Source: an uncultured Blautia sp. (GTDB lineage Bacteria > Bacillota > Clostridia > Lachnospirales > Lachnospiraceae). From it: a DNA stretch of 64,000 nt. The position numbers were made by a program, and so were the translations under genes. Below are positions 35,646-44,375 of the stretch, one piece after another (position 1 is the stretch's first letter; the number at the start of each line of letters is the position of its first letter). The notes beneath the pieces were generated by a model. That model ran no database searches and was not told the origin of the DNA. It worked only from the letters and a program-made list of their open reading frames with translations. The stretch is taken from positions 81,770-145,769 of the forward strand of contig CAKRMK010000003.1 of NCBI GenBank assembly GCA_934364795.1, read 5' to 3'.

Positions 35646-36434
35646 ATGCGAAGAAAAAACAGTTTATTTATTTCGGCTGTGTTGGCTTTTTCGCTTTGTA
35701 CAGCCACCGTTATCCCTGTGCTGGCAGAAGATGTGACACAGGCAGAAGCTGAGGCTGCAAGCTCTTCAGACAGTACTTCTGCTGATGAACAACAAGGCTC
35801 TGCGGACAGCTCTGCTGATGAACAACAAGGCTCTGTGGACAGCTCTGCTGATGAGCAGCAAGATTCGGCGACACCCTACCAGCAGGGCACAGCTACAGAT
35901 ACCGACTATCAGAGTGAATGGCTGAATCTGAAATTCACTCCCCCGGACACTGTAGTCATGAATACACAAAAAGAACTGGAATCTGTTATGAAGCAGGGGC
36001 AGAGTGCCCTTGAAGATGCTTCCGGCATAGAACTTGAAAAGGATGCTTTAACCGGTACCGTATATGAAATGATGGCATCTTCTGTGTCCGGTTTTCCCAA
36101 TGTTTCCCTTGTGGTGGAAGATGCTGCAATGGAAAATATGACAGTAGATCAGTATTTTCTATCTGCACAGCAGATGCTTGATGCTACCCAGATGGGGTAC
36201 ACTTATGAGGAAATCACGGACGCACAGATCGGCGGTCAGGATTTCCGTGTTATGGAGGCCAAAGTTACTGTTAATGATTACGAAGTAATTCAGAAATACT
36301 ATACACGTAAACAGGGAGGAAAGTTTGTCTCTATCATCTTATCCTACACTGCAGACACCACAGACGAAGCAGATGAAATTCTGGCAGCTTTTACTCCTCT
36401 AAATGCTGATACGGAGGCTGCTGACGCAGAATAA
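35646..36434 (+). CDS. Secreted protein of unknown function with acidic Ser/Asp/Gln repeat
   Basis: A 262-residue exported protein. The signal peptide (residues 1-27, ending IPVLAED) is followed by an acidic low-complexity segment with three 11-residue units (SSADEQQGSAD type). A folded domain at about 85-258 has LNLKFTPPDTVVMNTQKEL near its start and ends in DEILAAFTPLNAD. I do not recognise the domain; it has the look of small exported lipoprotein-like domains that bind or inhibit, but it lacks a lipobox. It is followed after 3 bases by the HD-domain gene, so the two are co-transcribed. Confidence 0.78.
   Translation: MRRKNSLFISAVLAFSLCTATVIPVLAEDVTQAEAEAASSSDSTSADEQQGSADSSADEQQGSVDSSADEQQDSATPYQQGTATDTDYQSEWLNLKFTPPDTVVMNTQKELESVMKQGQSALEDASGIELEKDALTGTVYEMMASSVSGFPNVSLVVEDAAMENMTVDQYFLSAQQMLDATQMGYTYEEITDAQIGGQDFRVMEAKVTVNDYEVIQKYYTRKQGGKFVSIILSYTADTTDEADEILAAFTPLNADTEAADAE
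35778..35870 (+). repeat. 33-bp in-frame tandem repeat, three units
   Basis: TCTGCTGATGAACAACAAGG followed by CTCTGCGGACAGC recurs almost exactly, then a third diverged unit. It encodes the acidic Ser/Asp/Gln linker of the secreted protein. Confidence 0.85.
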
Positions 36435-36437
36435 AAA

Positions 36438-36887
36438 ATGATCTATACTCCCCTCACCATTAAAGCCATGAAGCTGGCTTACAAAGCTCACGAAGGTCAG
36501 TATGACCAAAGCGGTGTCCCTTATATTTTTCATCCTGTTCATGTTGCAGAACAGATGAATGACGAAATCACCACCTGCATTGCGCTGCTCCATGATGTTC
36601 TGGAGGATACTTCTGTCACTGCATCTGAACTGGAGCAGGAATTTCCCCGGGAAGTTACCTGTGCAGTCCTTTTGCTGACACATGATCCCTCTGAGGATTA
36701 TGCCGAATACGTAAAAAGACTTTGCGCCAATCCTCTTGCACGCAAAGTCAAAATTGCAGATATTGCACATAATACAGACGAAACCCGTCTTTCCGGCACA
36801 AATCCTGCACCGAAGCAATTAGAACACTGGAGAGCCAAATACGCCCTTGCAAAAAAAATCATTCAGGAAGCCGAAGCAAAAAATTAA
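36438..36887 (+). CDS. Small HD-domain phosphohydrolase, SpoT/MESH1-like
   Basis: A 149-residue protein resembling the isolated hydrolase domain of Rel/SpoT. It shows YIFHPVHVAEQM with the first metal histidine, ALLHDVLEDTS with the HD pair and following Glu-Asp, and KIADIAHNTDE with the distal Asp and Asn. It lacks the synthetase, TGS and ACT domains. It could hydrolyse (p)ppGpp or another nucleotide (inference). The start is only 3 bases after the preceding stop, and the ribosome site is poor, so expression probably depends on coupling. Its TAA stop lies at the left end of a decayed repeat element. Confidence 0.83.
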   Translation: MIYTPLTIKAMKLAYKAHEGQYDQSGVPYIFHPVHVAEQMNDEITTCIALLHDVLEDTSVTASELEQEFPREVTCAVLLLTHDPSEDYAEYVKRLCANPLARKVKIADIAHNTDETRLSGTNPAPKQLEHWRAKYALAKKIIQEAEAKN

Positions 36888-36948
36888 AACATGCCCCCAA
36901 AAGTGGGGCGTGCAGATTGCGGGAATGCTTCTTACAGCACGCTCCTGA
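36885..36948. repeat. Decayed copy of the dispersed repeat between convergent genes
   Basis: TAAAACATGCC at the left and the core AAGTGGGGCGTGCAGATTGC then GGGAATG match other copies. The right end is diverged (GCACGCTCCTGA). It fills the whole gap between two convergent genes, and the left TAA is a stop codon. Confidence 0.6.
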
Positions 36949-37584
36949 TTACCTTACCTGTAAAATCTTCTCCACCATTTCCTTATGGGGATGGGCTGCA
37001 TCTGCCTGAAATATTGCCACATGGTTCAAATCCGCTCCACCATCTGTGTATGCCGGAAAAAGGAAACCACATTCCGGCATACCTGGCTCATATTCTTCTG
37101 CCAGTGGACAGATCACGCAGATCAGATACTCAAAAACCGCCTCTGATTCACCCAACCGTTCTTTATCTGCACCTTTTACCGGAATATCATATCTGTCATG
37201 AAAAACATAGACTGCATAAGGACGCCTGCTTTTATAATGTTCCATAACAAGATCATAAAAGCTGTCCATAAGCGCATCATTTTTCAGCCCACATTCCCTA
37301 AGAGCCATAAGAAGCTGCCAGATTGTTCCCGGACGCATGCTTTCTCTGGCAAATTCATACCGCTTCAGATTTACATTGGTGGCTGCAAAGGGAACAGCCT
37401 TTGCCAGTTCAATATTTTTCTTCTTTTCCCCCTGGGAAAGCTTTAGGAAATTCACATTAAAGCTTCCATCGAAATCTCCATCTTTATCTACATAACAGCC
37501 TGCAATCCTGGTAAAAGAACTTCTGGAAACATTCATTCTTCTGGTAAGTGCCAGCATATCCTCACGGTTGATTTTGTTTGTCAT
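36949..37584 (-). CDS. DUF4317-like protein
   Basis: A 211-residue protein that starts at ATG 37584, 7 bases after AGGA, overlapping the aminotransferase stop by 4 bases. It begins INREDMLALTRRMNVSRSSF followed by RIAGCYVDKDGDFDG, the opening seen in clostridial DUF4317 proteins, and contains VYVFHDRYDIP. The family is otherwise longer as far as I recall, so this may be a C-terminally short member. No signal peptide or membrane segment. Function unknown. The operon suggests a link to sulfur amino-acid metabolism only by position. Confidence 0.7.
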   Translation of the reverse strand: MTNKINREDMLALTRRMNVSRSSFTRIAGCYVDKDGDFDGSFNVNFLKLSQGEKKKNIELAKAVPFAATNVNLKRYEFARESMRPGTIWQLLMALRECGLKNDALMDSFYDLVMEHYKSRRPYAVYVFHDRYDIPVKGADKERLGESEAVFEYLICVICPLAEEYEPGMPECGFLFPAYTDGGADLNHVAIFQADAAHPHKEMVEKILQVR

Positions 37585-38756
37585 AAATTTTTCCTTATCC
37601 GCTCCAAAGCCTCTGTCAGCGTAGCCCTGGGGCACGCCACATTAATTCTCTGAAAGCCTTCCCCGGCCTTGCCGAAAATTTTTCCACTATCCAGCCACAA
37701 TCTGGCTTTATTGATGATCAGATCTTCAAGTTCCTCTACATTAAGTCCTGTTTTCCGAAAATCCAGCCATACCAGATAGGTGCCCTCCAGATCCGTCATT
37801 TCTACGCCTGGAAGATTTTTTTCTACATAATCTTTTGTATAGTCAATGTTCGCTTTTACATAGGCATGCATAGCCTCATACCACTGTTCTCCCTTAGAAT
37901 AGGCGGCTTCTGTTGCCACCAGTCCAAGCACTCCTAACTGACTGATTCCTGCTGCATCCAGCTGCTTCTGGAATTTCTTACGCAAATCAGAGTTCGGAAT
38001 AAAAATATTGGAAATCATCATACTTGCAAGATTGAAGGTTTTGCTGGGAGACGTACAGGTAATGGAAATATCCTGAAATTCTTTTTTGATCCCGGCAAAT
38101 ACCTGATGTTTTCCCTTAAAAACAAAATCCTGATGAATTTCGTCACTTACCACTGTCACATGATGCTTTACGCAGATATCTCCAAGCCGCTCCAGTTCTC
38201 CCCGTGTCCACACTCTGCCTACAGGATTATGAGGATTGCACAGGAAAAACAGTTTCACATTTTCTTTCACGATTTTTTCTTCAAAATCCTGGAAATCAAT
38301 ATGATAGCGGTTGTCCTCTCCCTGATAAAGATTGCAGCTCACTACCTTTCTGCCATTATCCTGAATCACCTCTGAAAAGGGATAGTAAACAGGAAGCTGG
38401 ATGAGAACGCTATCCCCCGGCTGTGTATAGGCTTTTACTGCCATTGCCAGAGCAAAAACAACGCCTGGAGTTTTGATCAGCCACTCCTCCTGAGTGTCCC
38501 AGTTATGATGTTTTTTCATCCAGTTTGCCACGATTTCAAAGTAAGGAGTCTGTACTTCACTGTATCCGAAGATTCCCTCTTTTGCACGTTCTACCAGCGC
38601 GTCTTCAATGTAAGAGGAAGTCTCAAAATCCATATCAGCCACCCAAAGTGGCAGTACATCTGCCGGTTTTCCTCTTTTTACTGCAAAATCATACTTCAGG
38701 CATCTGGTGTTTTTCCGGTTTATTACTTTGTCAAAATCAAGATTTCTTTCCGCCAT
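37581..38756 (-). CDS. patB: PLP-dependent C-S lyase / aminotransferase, MalY/PatB type
   Basis: A 391-residue fold-type I PLP enzyme. It shows VLPLWVADMDFETS near the N-terminus, FLCNPHNPVGRVW, VVSDEIHQDFVF, and the PLP lysine in TCTSPSKTFNLASM. MalY/PatB enzymes cleave cystathionine to homocysteine, ammonia and pyruvate. The ATG at 38756 follows GGAAGAG and overlaps the upstream gene by 20 bases; a longer frame has no ribosome site. Pairing with a cystathionine gamma-synthase-type enzyme gives a full transsulfuration route from cysteine to homocysteine. Confidence 0.9.
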   Translation of the reverse strand: MAERNLDFDKVINRKNTRCLKYDFAVKRGKPADVLPLWVADMDFETSSYIEDALVERAKEGIFGYSEVQTPYFEIVANWMKKHHNWDTQEEWLIKTPGVVFALAMAVKAYTQPGDSVLIQLPVYYPFSEVIQDNGRKVVSCNLYQGEDNRYHIDFQDFEEKIVKENVKLFFLCNPHNPVGRVWTRGELERLGDICVKHHVTVVSDEIHQDFVFKGKHQVFAGIKKEFQDISITCTSPSKTFNLASMMISNIFIPNSDLRKKFQKQLDAAGISQLGVLGLVATEAAYSKGEQWYEAMHAYVKANIDYTKDYVEKNLPGVEMTDLEGTYLVWLDFRKTGLNVEELEDLIINKARLWLDSGKIFGKAGEGFQRINVACPRATLTEALERIRKNL

Positions 38757-39915
38757 GTAACTCTTCCTCTGTTTCTGCAAATACTTTTTCAAGTTCATCC
38801 AAAAGATCCTGTGCATCCTCAATTCCTACGGAAAGACGGAGGGTACTCTTTGTAATTCCGTTCCGCTCCCGGATTTCTTCAGGTACATCTGCATGAGTCT
38901 GTGTGGTAGGATATGTAATCAGAGTTTCTACTCCGCCGAGACTTTCCGCAAATTTGATCAGCCGTACTTTTTCCAAAATGGAAAGGGCAAATTCCGGGCT
39001 TTCCAGCTGAAAGGTAAGCATGGAGCCAAAACCTCTTGCCTGTTTTTTCATAATTTCATGTCCAGGATGTTCCGGCAGTCCAGGATAGATTACTTTGGTT
39101 ACAGCATTTTGAGTCTTTAACCATTCGGCAATCTGAAAAGCATTTTTCTGAGCCCGCTCCATACGGATTCCAAGGGTTTTGATTCCACGAAGAATCATCC
39201 AGCTGTCAAAAGGTGCAAGACCTGCACCGGTAGTTTTGATAAGAAAGCGAAGTTTTTCGCTGATATCAGTACGGTTTGTTACCAGAAAGCCAGCCAGGGT
39301 ATCATTATGTCCGCCCAGAAATTTGGTTCCGCTGTGTACTACCAGATCGGCTCCAAGATCCAGCGGATTCTGGAAATAAGGGGACAAAAAGGTATTATCC
39401 ACTATAAGGAGAAGATTATGCCTTTTTGCAATTTCTGCAAGTGCTGCAATATCAGTAACATTCATCATAGGATTGGTAGGAGTTTCAATATAAATTGCTT
39501 TTGTATTTTCGTTTACATAACTTTCCACATCTTCTTTCCAACAGTCAATGTGTGAAAACAGGATCCCGTTTTTTGCAGAAACATTGTCAAAAAGACGGAT
39601 ACTTCCGCCGTACAGATCTGCATCTACGATCAGATGATCACCAGGCTTAAATAATTCCATTGCCATTGTGATGGCTGCCATTCCTGTGGAAAAAGCCAGT
39701 GCATCAATTCCGTTTTCCAGTGTTGCCACGATTTTTTCCAGATGCTCTCTGGTAGGATTCTGCAGTCTGCTGTAATCAAAGCCTGTGCTTCTGCCTACTG
39801 CCGGATGCTCATAGGTTGCAGTCTGATAAATTGGAAAGCTGATAGAGCCATAATTGTTACAGCAGCCTTCCTCTTCTTCTAAATGTAAACATTTTGTATT
39901 GATTCCTCTTGCCAT
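38737..39915 (-). CDS. metB: Cystathionine gamma-synthase-type PLP enzyme (MetB / MetC family)
   Basis: A 392-residue member of the Cys/Met-metabolism PLP family. It shows QTATYEHP, the ring-stacking tyrosine in DADLYGGS, VDNTFLSPYFQ, and the PLP lysine in VVHSGTKFLGGHND. The likely reaction joins an activated homoserine with cysteine to form cystathionine; gamma-lyase activity is an alternative that motifs do not exclude. GGAGG precedes the ATG. I see no S-box or other riboswitch in the 127-base gap upstream, so methionine control is not evident. Confidence 0.85.
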   Translation of the reverse strand: MARGINTKCLHLEEEEGCCNNYGSISFPIYQTATYEHPAVGRSTGFDYSRLQNPTREHLEKIVATLENGIDALAFSTGMAAITMAMELFKPGDHLIVDADLYGGSIRLFDNVSAKNGILFSHIDCWKEDVESYVNENTKAIYIETPTNPMMNVTDIAALAEIAKRHNLLLIVDNTFLSPYFQNPLDLGADLVVHSGTKFLGGHNDTLAGFLVTNRTDISEKLRFLIKTTGAGLAPFDSWMILRGIKTLGIRMERAQKNAFQIAEWLKTQNAVTKVIYPGLPEHPGHEIMKKQARGFGSMLTFQLESPEFALSILEKVRLIKFAESLGGVETLITYPTTQTHADVPEEIRERNGITKSTLRLSVGIEDAQDLLDELEKVFAETEEELHGGKKS

Positions 39916-40042
39916 GATATTCCTCCAAGTCTGTCACTGTGATGTTTATGAATGATGATATTTTTTCTGGGCTTATCATAACAAGACTGGAAGTGTTTGT
40001 ATAATTCATTTTATCTTGAATTCGTTATAGGATATGGCTATA

Positions 40043-40372
40043 TTAGAATACCATCTGCACCAAAAACATATACAAAACTGTCCCTCCGCCTATACTAAGC
40101 AGAGTATTCTTTTTCCATTTATGTAAAACTGCAATGAACAAAATTGCAATTGCTTCCGGAAGCCCATAAGTCCCGCTTCCCGGCACATCTTTCAGACAAT
40201 AGACTACAAGAAGTCCGATTACTGCATAGGGAAGCACTTTGCCAAGATGGATGATAAATTCCGGCGGCTCTTTTCCTTCCGGGAAAATAATAAAAGGCAG
40301 GAAACGAGTCACCATTGTACCTAGAACAACACAGGCGATAATAATGATACTTTGTATGGTTGTCATTGTCAT
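40043..40372 (-). CDS. azlD: Branched-chain amino-acid exporter small subunit AzlD
   Basis: A 109-residue protein with four membrane helices and the AzlD pattern [18 protein letters not shown]. AzlD is the small partner of AzlC in export of branched-chain amino acids or analogues. It overlaps azlC by 4 bases. Confidence 0.9.
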   Translation of the reverse strand: MTMTTIQSIIIIACVVLGTMVTRFLPFIIFPEGKEPPEFIIHLGKVLPYAVIGLLVVYCLKDVPGSGTYGLPEAIAILFIAVLHKWKKNTLLSIGGGTVLYMFLVQMVF

Positions 40373-41067
40373 GATTTTTCTGCCTCCTTTTTCGTTTCCA
40401 GTCTGCGCTGTAGTTCAAAACAGGCAATAATGGAAACCATAGCCGGAATAATAAAATAACTGCTGCCAAAAAGAAGCAGACAAACTACCGAACTGCCAAG
40501 TCCTACAAGTGCCGGTCTGTGATCCTTCGCCTCTTCCCACTGATTCATAAACATAACCACAAAAAGTGCAGTCATAACGAATTCAATTCCTGTAGTATTA
40601 AAATGGATCACATAGCCCAGAAGTGCTCCGGCTGTAGCTCCACCTACCCAGTAGATCTGATTCAGCAGAGTAACAAAAAACATAAACCACCCTCTGTCCA
40701 CCCCTTCTGGTGGATCCACTGTACAGTTCACAGAAAATGTTTCATCACACATTCCATAGATCAGATAAATTTTCTTAATACCAGTATTTTTATATTTTTC
40801 CAACATGGAAATACCATAGAACAGATGTCTGGCGTTTACCATAAGCGCCAGAAGAAATGCGTATAACGGATTAAATGCAGACAAAAGCAGGTTCGCAGTA
40901 ACAAACTCCATGGAGCCTGCAAAAATAAACATACTCATAAACAAAGGATAAACAAAAGAAAATCCCTTGCTTCTCATCATAAAGCCATAGGACATTCCCA
41001 GAAATAAAAATCCAACACAAATTGGAAGAGTATGAGGCAATGCTGCCTTAAATGCTTTTTTCTTCAT
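40369..41067 (-). CDS. azlC: Branched-chain amino-acid exporter large subunit AzlC
   Basis: A 232-residue protein with about six to eight membrane helices. It shows the family features [47 protein letters not shown] and [13 protein letters not shown] 41067 follows GAGGAAAGAG; an upstream in-frame ATG overlaps that site. The usual azl regulator is not adjacent. Confidence 0.92.
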   Translation of the reverse strand: MKKKAFKAALPHTLPICVGFLFLGMSYGFMMRSKGFSFVYPLFMSMFIFAGSMEFVTANLLLSAFNPLYAFLLALMVNARHLFYGISMLEKYKNTGIKKIYLIYGMCDETFSVNCTVDPPEGVDRGWFMFFVTLLNQIYWVGGATAGALLGYVIHFNTTGIEFVMTALFVVMFMNQWEEAKDHRPALVGLGSSVVCLLLFGSSYFIIPAMVSIIACFELQRRLETKKEAEKS

Positions 41068-41114
41068 GTCGTTCTCTTTCCTCAAACTTTTCTTCGAAAA
41101 TGTTTCTCACAATA

Positions 41115-41142
41115 AAGAGCCAAGGGTTTCCCCTCAGCTCTT
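41115..41142 (-). terminator. Rho-independent terminator downstream of the HPt gene
   Basis: GAGCTGAGGGGAAACCC then TTGGCTC on the minus strand forms a GC-rich hairpin followed by TTTATT. It lies 120 bases beyond the HPt stop and 48 bases before azlC, so it isolates the two. The stretch 41143-41260 shows no gene. Confidence 0.72.
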
Positions 41143-41260
41143 CCCTTTCACAGTCTTGTGTCTGTTCCCGGACAGGCTTCGAATATGCTCTGACACTTCG
41201 ACTTTGATCCTACAGTGTGCCTCTAAAAGGCTTTCTGCACGGCTTTAGTTTCTGCAGGAT

Positions 41261-41617
41261 TTAGCCCTCTGCTGCCAGCTCTTTGATCGCATCTGTCAGA
41301 ATGATATACTGCTCTTTCACCTGTTTGTAAAGCTCATCACTTCCGGCAGTCTCTCTTCCTCTAAGTACCTCAGTCAGCTCTGCACTTACTTTATACAGAC
41401 CTGTGAATCCCAGGTTCAGGCATACTCCCTTTAATGTGTGTGCTGCACGGAAGGATTTCTCTCCGTCCTGTGCCTCAAGACCATCTGTCAGCTCTTGAAA
41501 ACTTGGATCATTCAGAAATTTCACTGCAAATCTTTTTACAAGTGCTTCACTACCCAGTCTTTTCAGAACTCCATCATAGTCTGACCCGACTTTTTCATAA
41601 CATTCCTTTACTGTCAT
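41261..41617 (-). CDS. Histidine phosphotransfer (HPt) domain protein
   Basis: A 118-residue all-helical HPt protein that relays phosphate between response regulators. The phospho-accepting histidine is H60 in FRAAHTLKGVCLNLGF. It is a stand-alone domain with no kinase or regulator beside it, so its partners are encoded elsewhere. A strong ribosome site (AAGGAGG) precedes the ATG, and a promoter lies about 150 bases upstream. Confidence 0.9.
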   Translation of the reverse strand: MTVKECYEKVGSDYDGVLKRLGSEALVKRFAVKFLNDPSFQELTDGLEAQDGEKSFRAAHTLKGVCLNLGFTGLYKVSAELTEVLRGRETAGSDELYKQVKEQYIILTDAIKELAAEG

Positions 41618-41696
41618 TACAGCCTCCTTAATCGTTCGTATTACGTTCTCTTATGTATCAGCAGATCCACATCATCTGTGCTGGTGTTACTGCTCA

Positions 41697-41879
41697 CTCC
41701 GTTCACAGAAACACGCTTTACAATGCACCGATGACAAAATATAAATACTCTTAATTCATGCACTTTATTATAGTAAATTACCAGAAGTTTGTCCACCAGT
41801 TTGTTTATATAAATAACAGTATAAAGCATCCGTTCTCGTTACTTTACCCCGTTCACAGCAGCACGGTTCGCGATACGCA
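41697..41879. repeat. Pair of diverged direct repeats in the HPt leader region
   Basis: CCGTTCACAGAAACACGCTT (from about 41699) and CCGTTCACAGCAGCACGGTT (from about 41849) are similar 30-base direct repeats, 150 bases apart, on either side of the HPt promoter. The region 41618-41883 otherwise has no convincing gene; a 62-codon open frame on the minus strand has no ribosome site. Confidence 0.5.
41767..41795 (-). promoter_or_regulatory. Sigma-A promoter of the HPt gene
   Basis: Minus strand: TGGACA (41790-41795), 17-base spacer, TATAAT (41767-41772). The leader to the HPt start is about 145 bases and contains one copy of the direct repeat. Confidence 0.75.
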
Positions 41880-41883
41880 AAAA

Positions 41884-43368
41884 TCATGCATCTGATCTTG
41901 AATAAGAGTTTTTCATCTGGCCGCTAAGCTCATACAGAACCTTATCCAAAGTATCTGCCGCCTCTTTTTTCACCATAGCTGCAATAGCATTATTAGCTTC
42001 CTGACGAAGTGCCATTCTCTTCTCCGCATCTGTCTCTTTTGGCAGAAGTGCATCATAACGGTTGATCAGTTCATGGCTTTTTGCCATAACATTTTCCTGG
42101 TAGCGCTCAATATGGAATACGGAACTTTTGTAAGAGGCATCTGCCATGGCGCCGATCATACGGCTTACCCAGTAGAAATTATCTGTTGTAACTTCTTTGG
42201 TCGTATTGGAAAGATACTCTGGTGTCTCATCAATTGTGGCATAAAATGGAACCATTACATTAAAGGCATTGGATGCAAATGCAACCCACTGCAAAATATT
42301 GCTGTCCTTTTCCATTCCCGGGCGCATCTGGATCAGTGCCAGGAAATCTGTACGGTTCACGCCGATAGAACGAAATGCCCCTTTCTGGGATTTCTCACCA
42401 TAAGCAGCGTAGGGATCATAGGGTGTGCCCTGGTAATGAGAGGAAAGTACATACTTCACATCTTCTACGGTTATTTTCTTTTCCGGAATCATGCACCATG
42501 GAAGATCATCAGAGTAAGGGGTAAAATCCGCATCCGGGCCGTCCCATTTTTGGGACTTTGGATTCAGGTAACGCTCCATAAACCAGGCACGGGGCGTATT
42601 ATAAACATGATCTGCATCATCATGGCTTCCAAAGGCATCTCTTGGATTGAGCACACCATCCATAGAAAGATCCAGATGATTTTCTGCGATAAATTCACGC
42701 ATATCTGCGGAGCACATATATTCTTTTTGTCCGGAAAGTGCATCTTCCAGATCAAACCTGTCGATTCCAAGCTGGTTAGGCATTACTACATACACATTAT
42801 CCGGAACTTTTCTTGCAATCCAGTGATGGCCTCCAATGGTTTCCAGCCACCAGATTTCGTCCTGATCCTGAAAAGCAATTCCATTCATTTCATAAGTTCC
42901 GTATTGCTCCAGAATGCTTCCAAGACGCTTAACACCTTCACGGGCACTGTGAATGTATGGTAAAACAATGGATACAATGTCTTCCTCTCCAATTCCTCCG
43001 CAGATTTCTTCCTGTCCATCTTTTGCAGGCTGATAGACAACCAGCGGGTCAGCACCAAGGACACGGGGATTGGATGTAATGGTTTCTGTGGCTGTCATTC
43101 CTACATTTGCCTCGTTTACACCGCTTGCAGCCCAGATTCCTTCGCCGTCAACGGCATTTGGCACAGAGGTGTAGCGCATCGGATTCTCCGGAAGCTGGAT
43201 TTCTACGTGGGAAATCACAGATTTATATTTCCGTGGCTGATCCTGTGGATGAACTACCACGAATTTTTTCGGCATATAATGTCCGGCTCCGGAATCGTCG
43301 TTTCTGGCGATCATGGTGGAACCATCGTAAGATGCATTTTTTCCAACTAAAATTGTTGTACAACCCAT
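41884..43368 (-). CDS. pepD: C69-family dipeptidase (PepD-like Ntn hydrolase)
   Basis: A 494-residue cytoplasmic dipeptidase. I start it at ATG 43368 with GGAGG 8 bases upstream, giving MGCTTILVGKNASYDGSTM. In this family the N-terminal cysteine (Cys3 here) becomes the nucleophile after removal of the residues before it, so the start choice matters. ARNDDSG and GVNEANVGMTATET are family motifs. There is no signal peptide or C-terminal membrane anchor. Probable role is final breakdown of short peptides. Confidence 0.92.
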   Translation of the reverse strand: MGCTTILVGKNASYDGSTMIARNDDSGAGHYMPKKFVVVHPQDQPRKYKSVISHVEIQLPENPMRYTSVPNAVDGEGIWAASGVNEANVGMTATETITSNPRVLGADPLVVYQPAKDGQEEICGGIGEEDIVSIVLPYIHSAREGVKRLGSILEQYGTYEMNGIAFQDQDEIWWLETIGGHHWIARKVPDNVYVVMPNQLGIDRFDLEDALSGQKEYMCSADMREFIAENHLDLSMDGVLNPRDAFGSHDDADHVYNTPRAWFMERYLNPKSQKWDGPDADFTPYSDDLPWCMIPEKKITVEDVKYVLSSHYQGTPYDPYAAYGEKSQKGAFRSIGVNRTDFLALIQMRPGMEKDSNILQWVAFASNAFNVMVPFYATIDETPEYLSNTTKEVTTDNFYWVSRMIGAMADASYKSSVFHIERYQENVMAKSHELINRYDALLPKETDAEKRMALRQEANNAIAAMVKKEAADTLDKVLYELSGQMKNSYSRSDA

Positions 43369-43549
43369 TTGATTTTCCTCCTGAAATTTCTCAAACACGA
43401 ATTGGAAGGTGTTTGGGAAATCAATTTTGTATTTATATATTAGCACACTCTTTGTTATTATAAAACCTGATTTTTGTAATGTTTTATATCTAAACTTAAT
43501 GGTTGTATCCCACCGCTTTAAGCTTTATACTAAATAAAGAAATCATTCC

Positions 43550-43585
43550 TTGCTTACAGAATTATTATTGCTTACAGGATTATTA
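43550..43585 (+). repeat. Two tandem 18-bp repeats before the threonine/serine exporter genes
   Basis: TTGCTTACAGAATTATTA (43550-43567) is followed directly by TTGCTTACAGGATTATTA (43568-43585), one base different, ending 2 bases before the ribosome site AAGGAG. They could bind a regulator or be a slippage duplication in the leader. Confidence 0.75.
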
Positions 43586-43601
43586 TTAAGGAGCTTTTAT
43601 T

Positions 43602-44366
43602 ATGCCCTCATCAAAAGAATATCTGCATATATTTCTTGACATAGGTAACGCACTGCTTGAAAGTGGTGCCGAAATTTTTCGCGTAGAAGATACATTGAAC
43701 AGAATGGGCTATGCCTGTGGTGCAACGCAGATGAATGTTTTTGTCATTACATCCAGCATTGTCATCACTATAGAATTTCCCGGTGACGGGGCACGGACCC
43801 AGACCCGGCGTATCCGTGAAAGCGGTGGAAATGATTTTACAAAGCTGGAAAGGCTAAACGACTTAAGCCGCCGCTTTTGCCGGAATCCGGTTTCCGCTGA
43901 TGAACTACGAAAAGAATTCGATAAAATAAATTCTGACAGGCAGCTTCCTCTTGGGAAACTTGCCGGAAGTATTCTGGCGGCCTGCAGTTTTGCCCTTTTT
44001 TATGGCGGAACTATTCCTGATACAATAATTGCAGGAATTGGAGCTGTGTTAATCTGGTGTTTCCAGCAATACCTGCGCCCGGTATGCATGAATGAGGTAA
44101 CATTCCAGTTTGTTGCATCTTTTCTCACTGGCTGTGCCATCTGTGGATTTGTACTGCTTTTTCCCTCTCTTCAGATGGACAAGATTATGATCGGTGATAT
44201 TATGCTTCTGATTCCCGGACTGATGTCCACTAATGCCATCCGTGACATTCTGATCGGAGACACACTTTCCGGAATCATCCGTCTTATTGCAGCCCTGTTA
44301 CTTGCCGCGGCGCTTGCCCTTGGATTTATGGGAGCCATTATATTATTTGAAAAACTTGGAATTTAA
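43602..44366 (+). CDS. Threonine/serine exporter, N-terminal-domain protein (ThrE family, DUF1212)
   Basis: A 254-residue protein. The first 110 residues are a soluble, partly protease-like domain (LDIGNALLESGAEIFRVEDT, then an RIRESGGNDFTKL stretch). They are followed by about five membrane helices with LIPGLMSTNAIRD. Together with the next gene it makes a split ThrE-type exporter (10 TM in total), often found in clostridia. AAGGAG lies 8 bases before the ATG. Confidence 0.9.
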   Translation: MPSSKEYLHIFLDIGNALLESGAEIFRVEDTLNRMGYACGATQMNVFVITSSIVITIEFPGDGARTQTRRIRESGGNDFTKLERLNDLSRRFCRNPVSADELRKEFDKINSDRQLPLGKLAGSILAACSFALFYGGTIPDTIIAGIGAVLIWCFQQYLRPVCMNEVTFQFVASFLTGCAICGFVLLFPSLQMDKIMIGDIMLLIPGLMSTNAIRDILIGDTLSGIIRLIAALLLAAALALGFMGAIILFEKLGI

Positions 44367-44375
44367 AAGGGAGAA

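Noticed and set aside
39916..40042. Possible methionine riboswitch or T-box before the cystathionine synthase gene
   Set aside because: The gap is too short, and I find no S-box or T-box motifs, nor a terminator/antiterminator pair.
41641..41829. 62-codon minus-strand frame upstream of the HPt gene
   Set aside because: No ribosome site, it crosses the likely HPt promoter, and its sequence is explained by the leader with its direct repeats.
42073..42963. 296-codon plus-strand frame opposite the C69 dipeptidase
   Set aside because: Antisense shadow of a well-supported gene; cysteine- and histidine-rich random-looking sequence.
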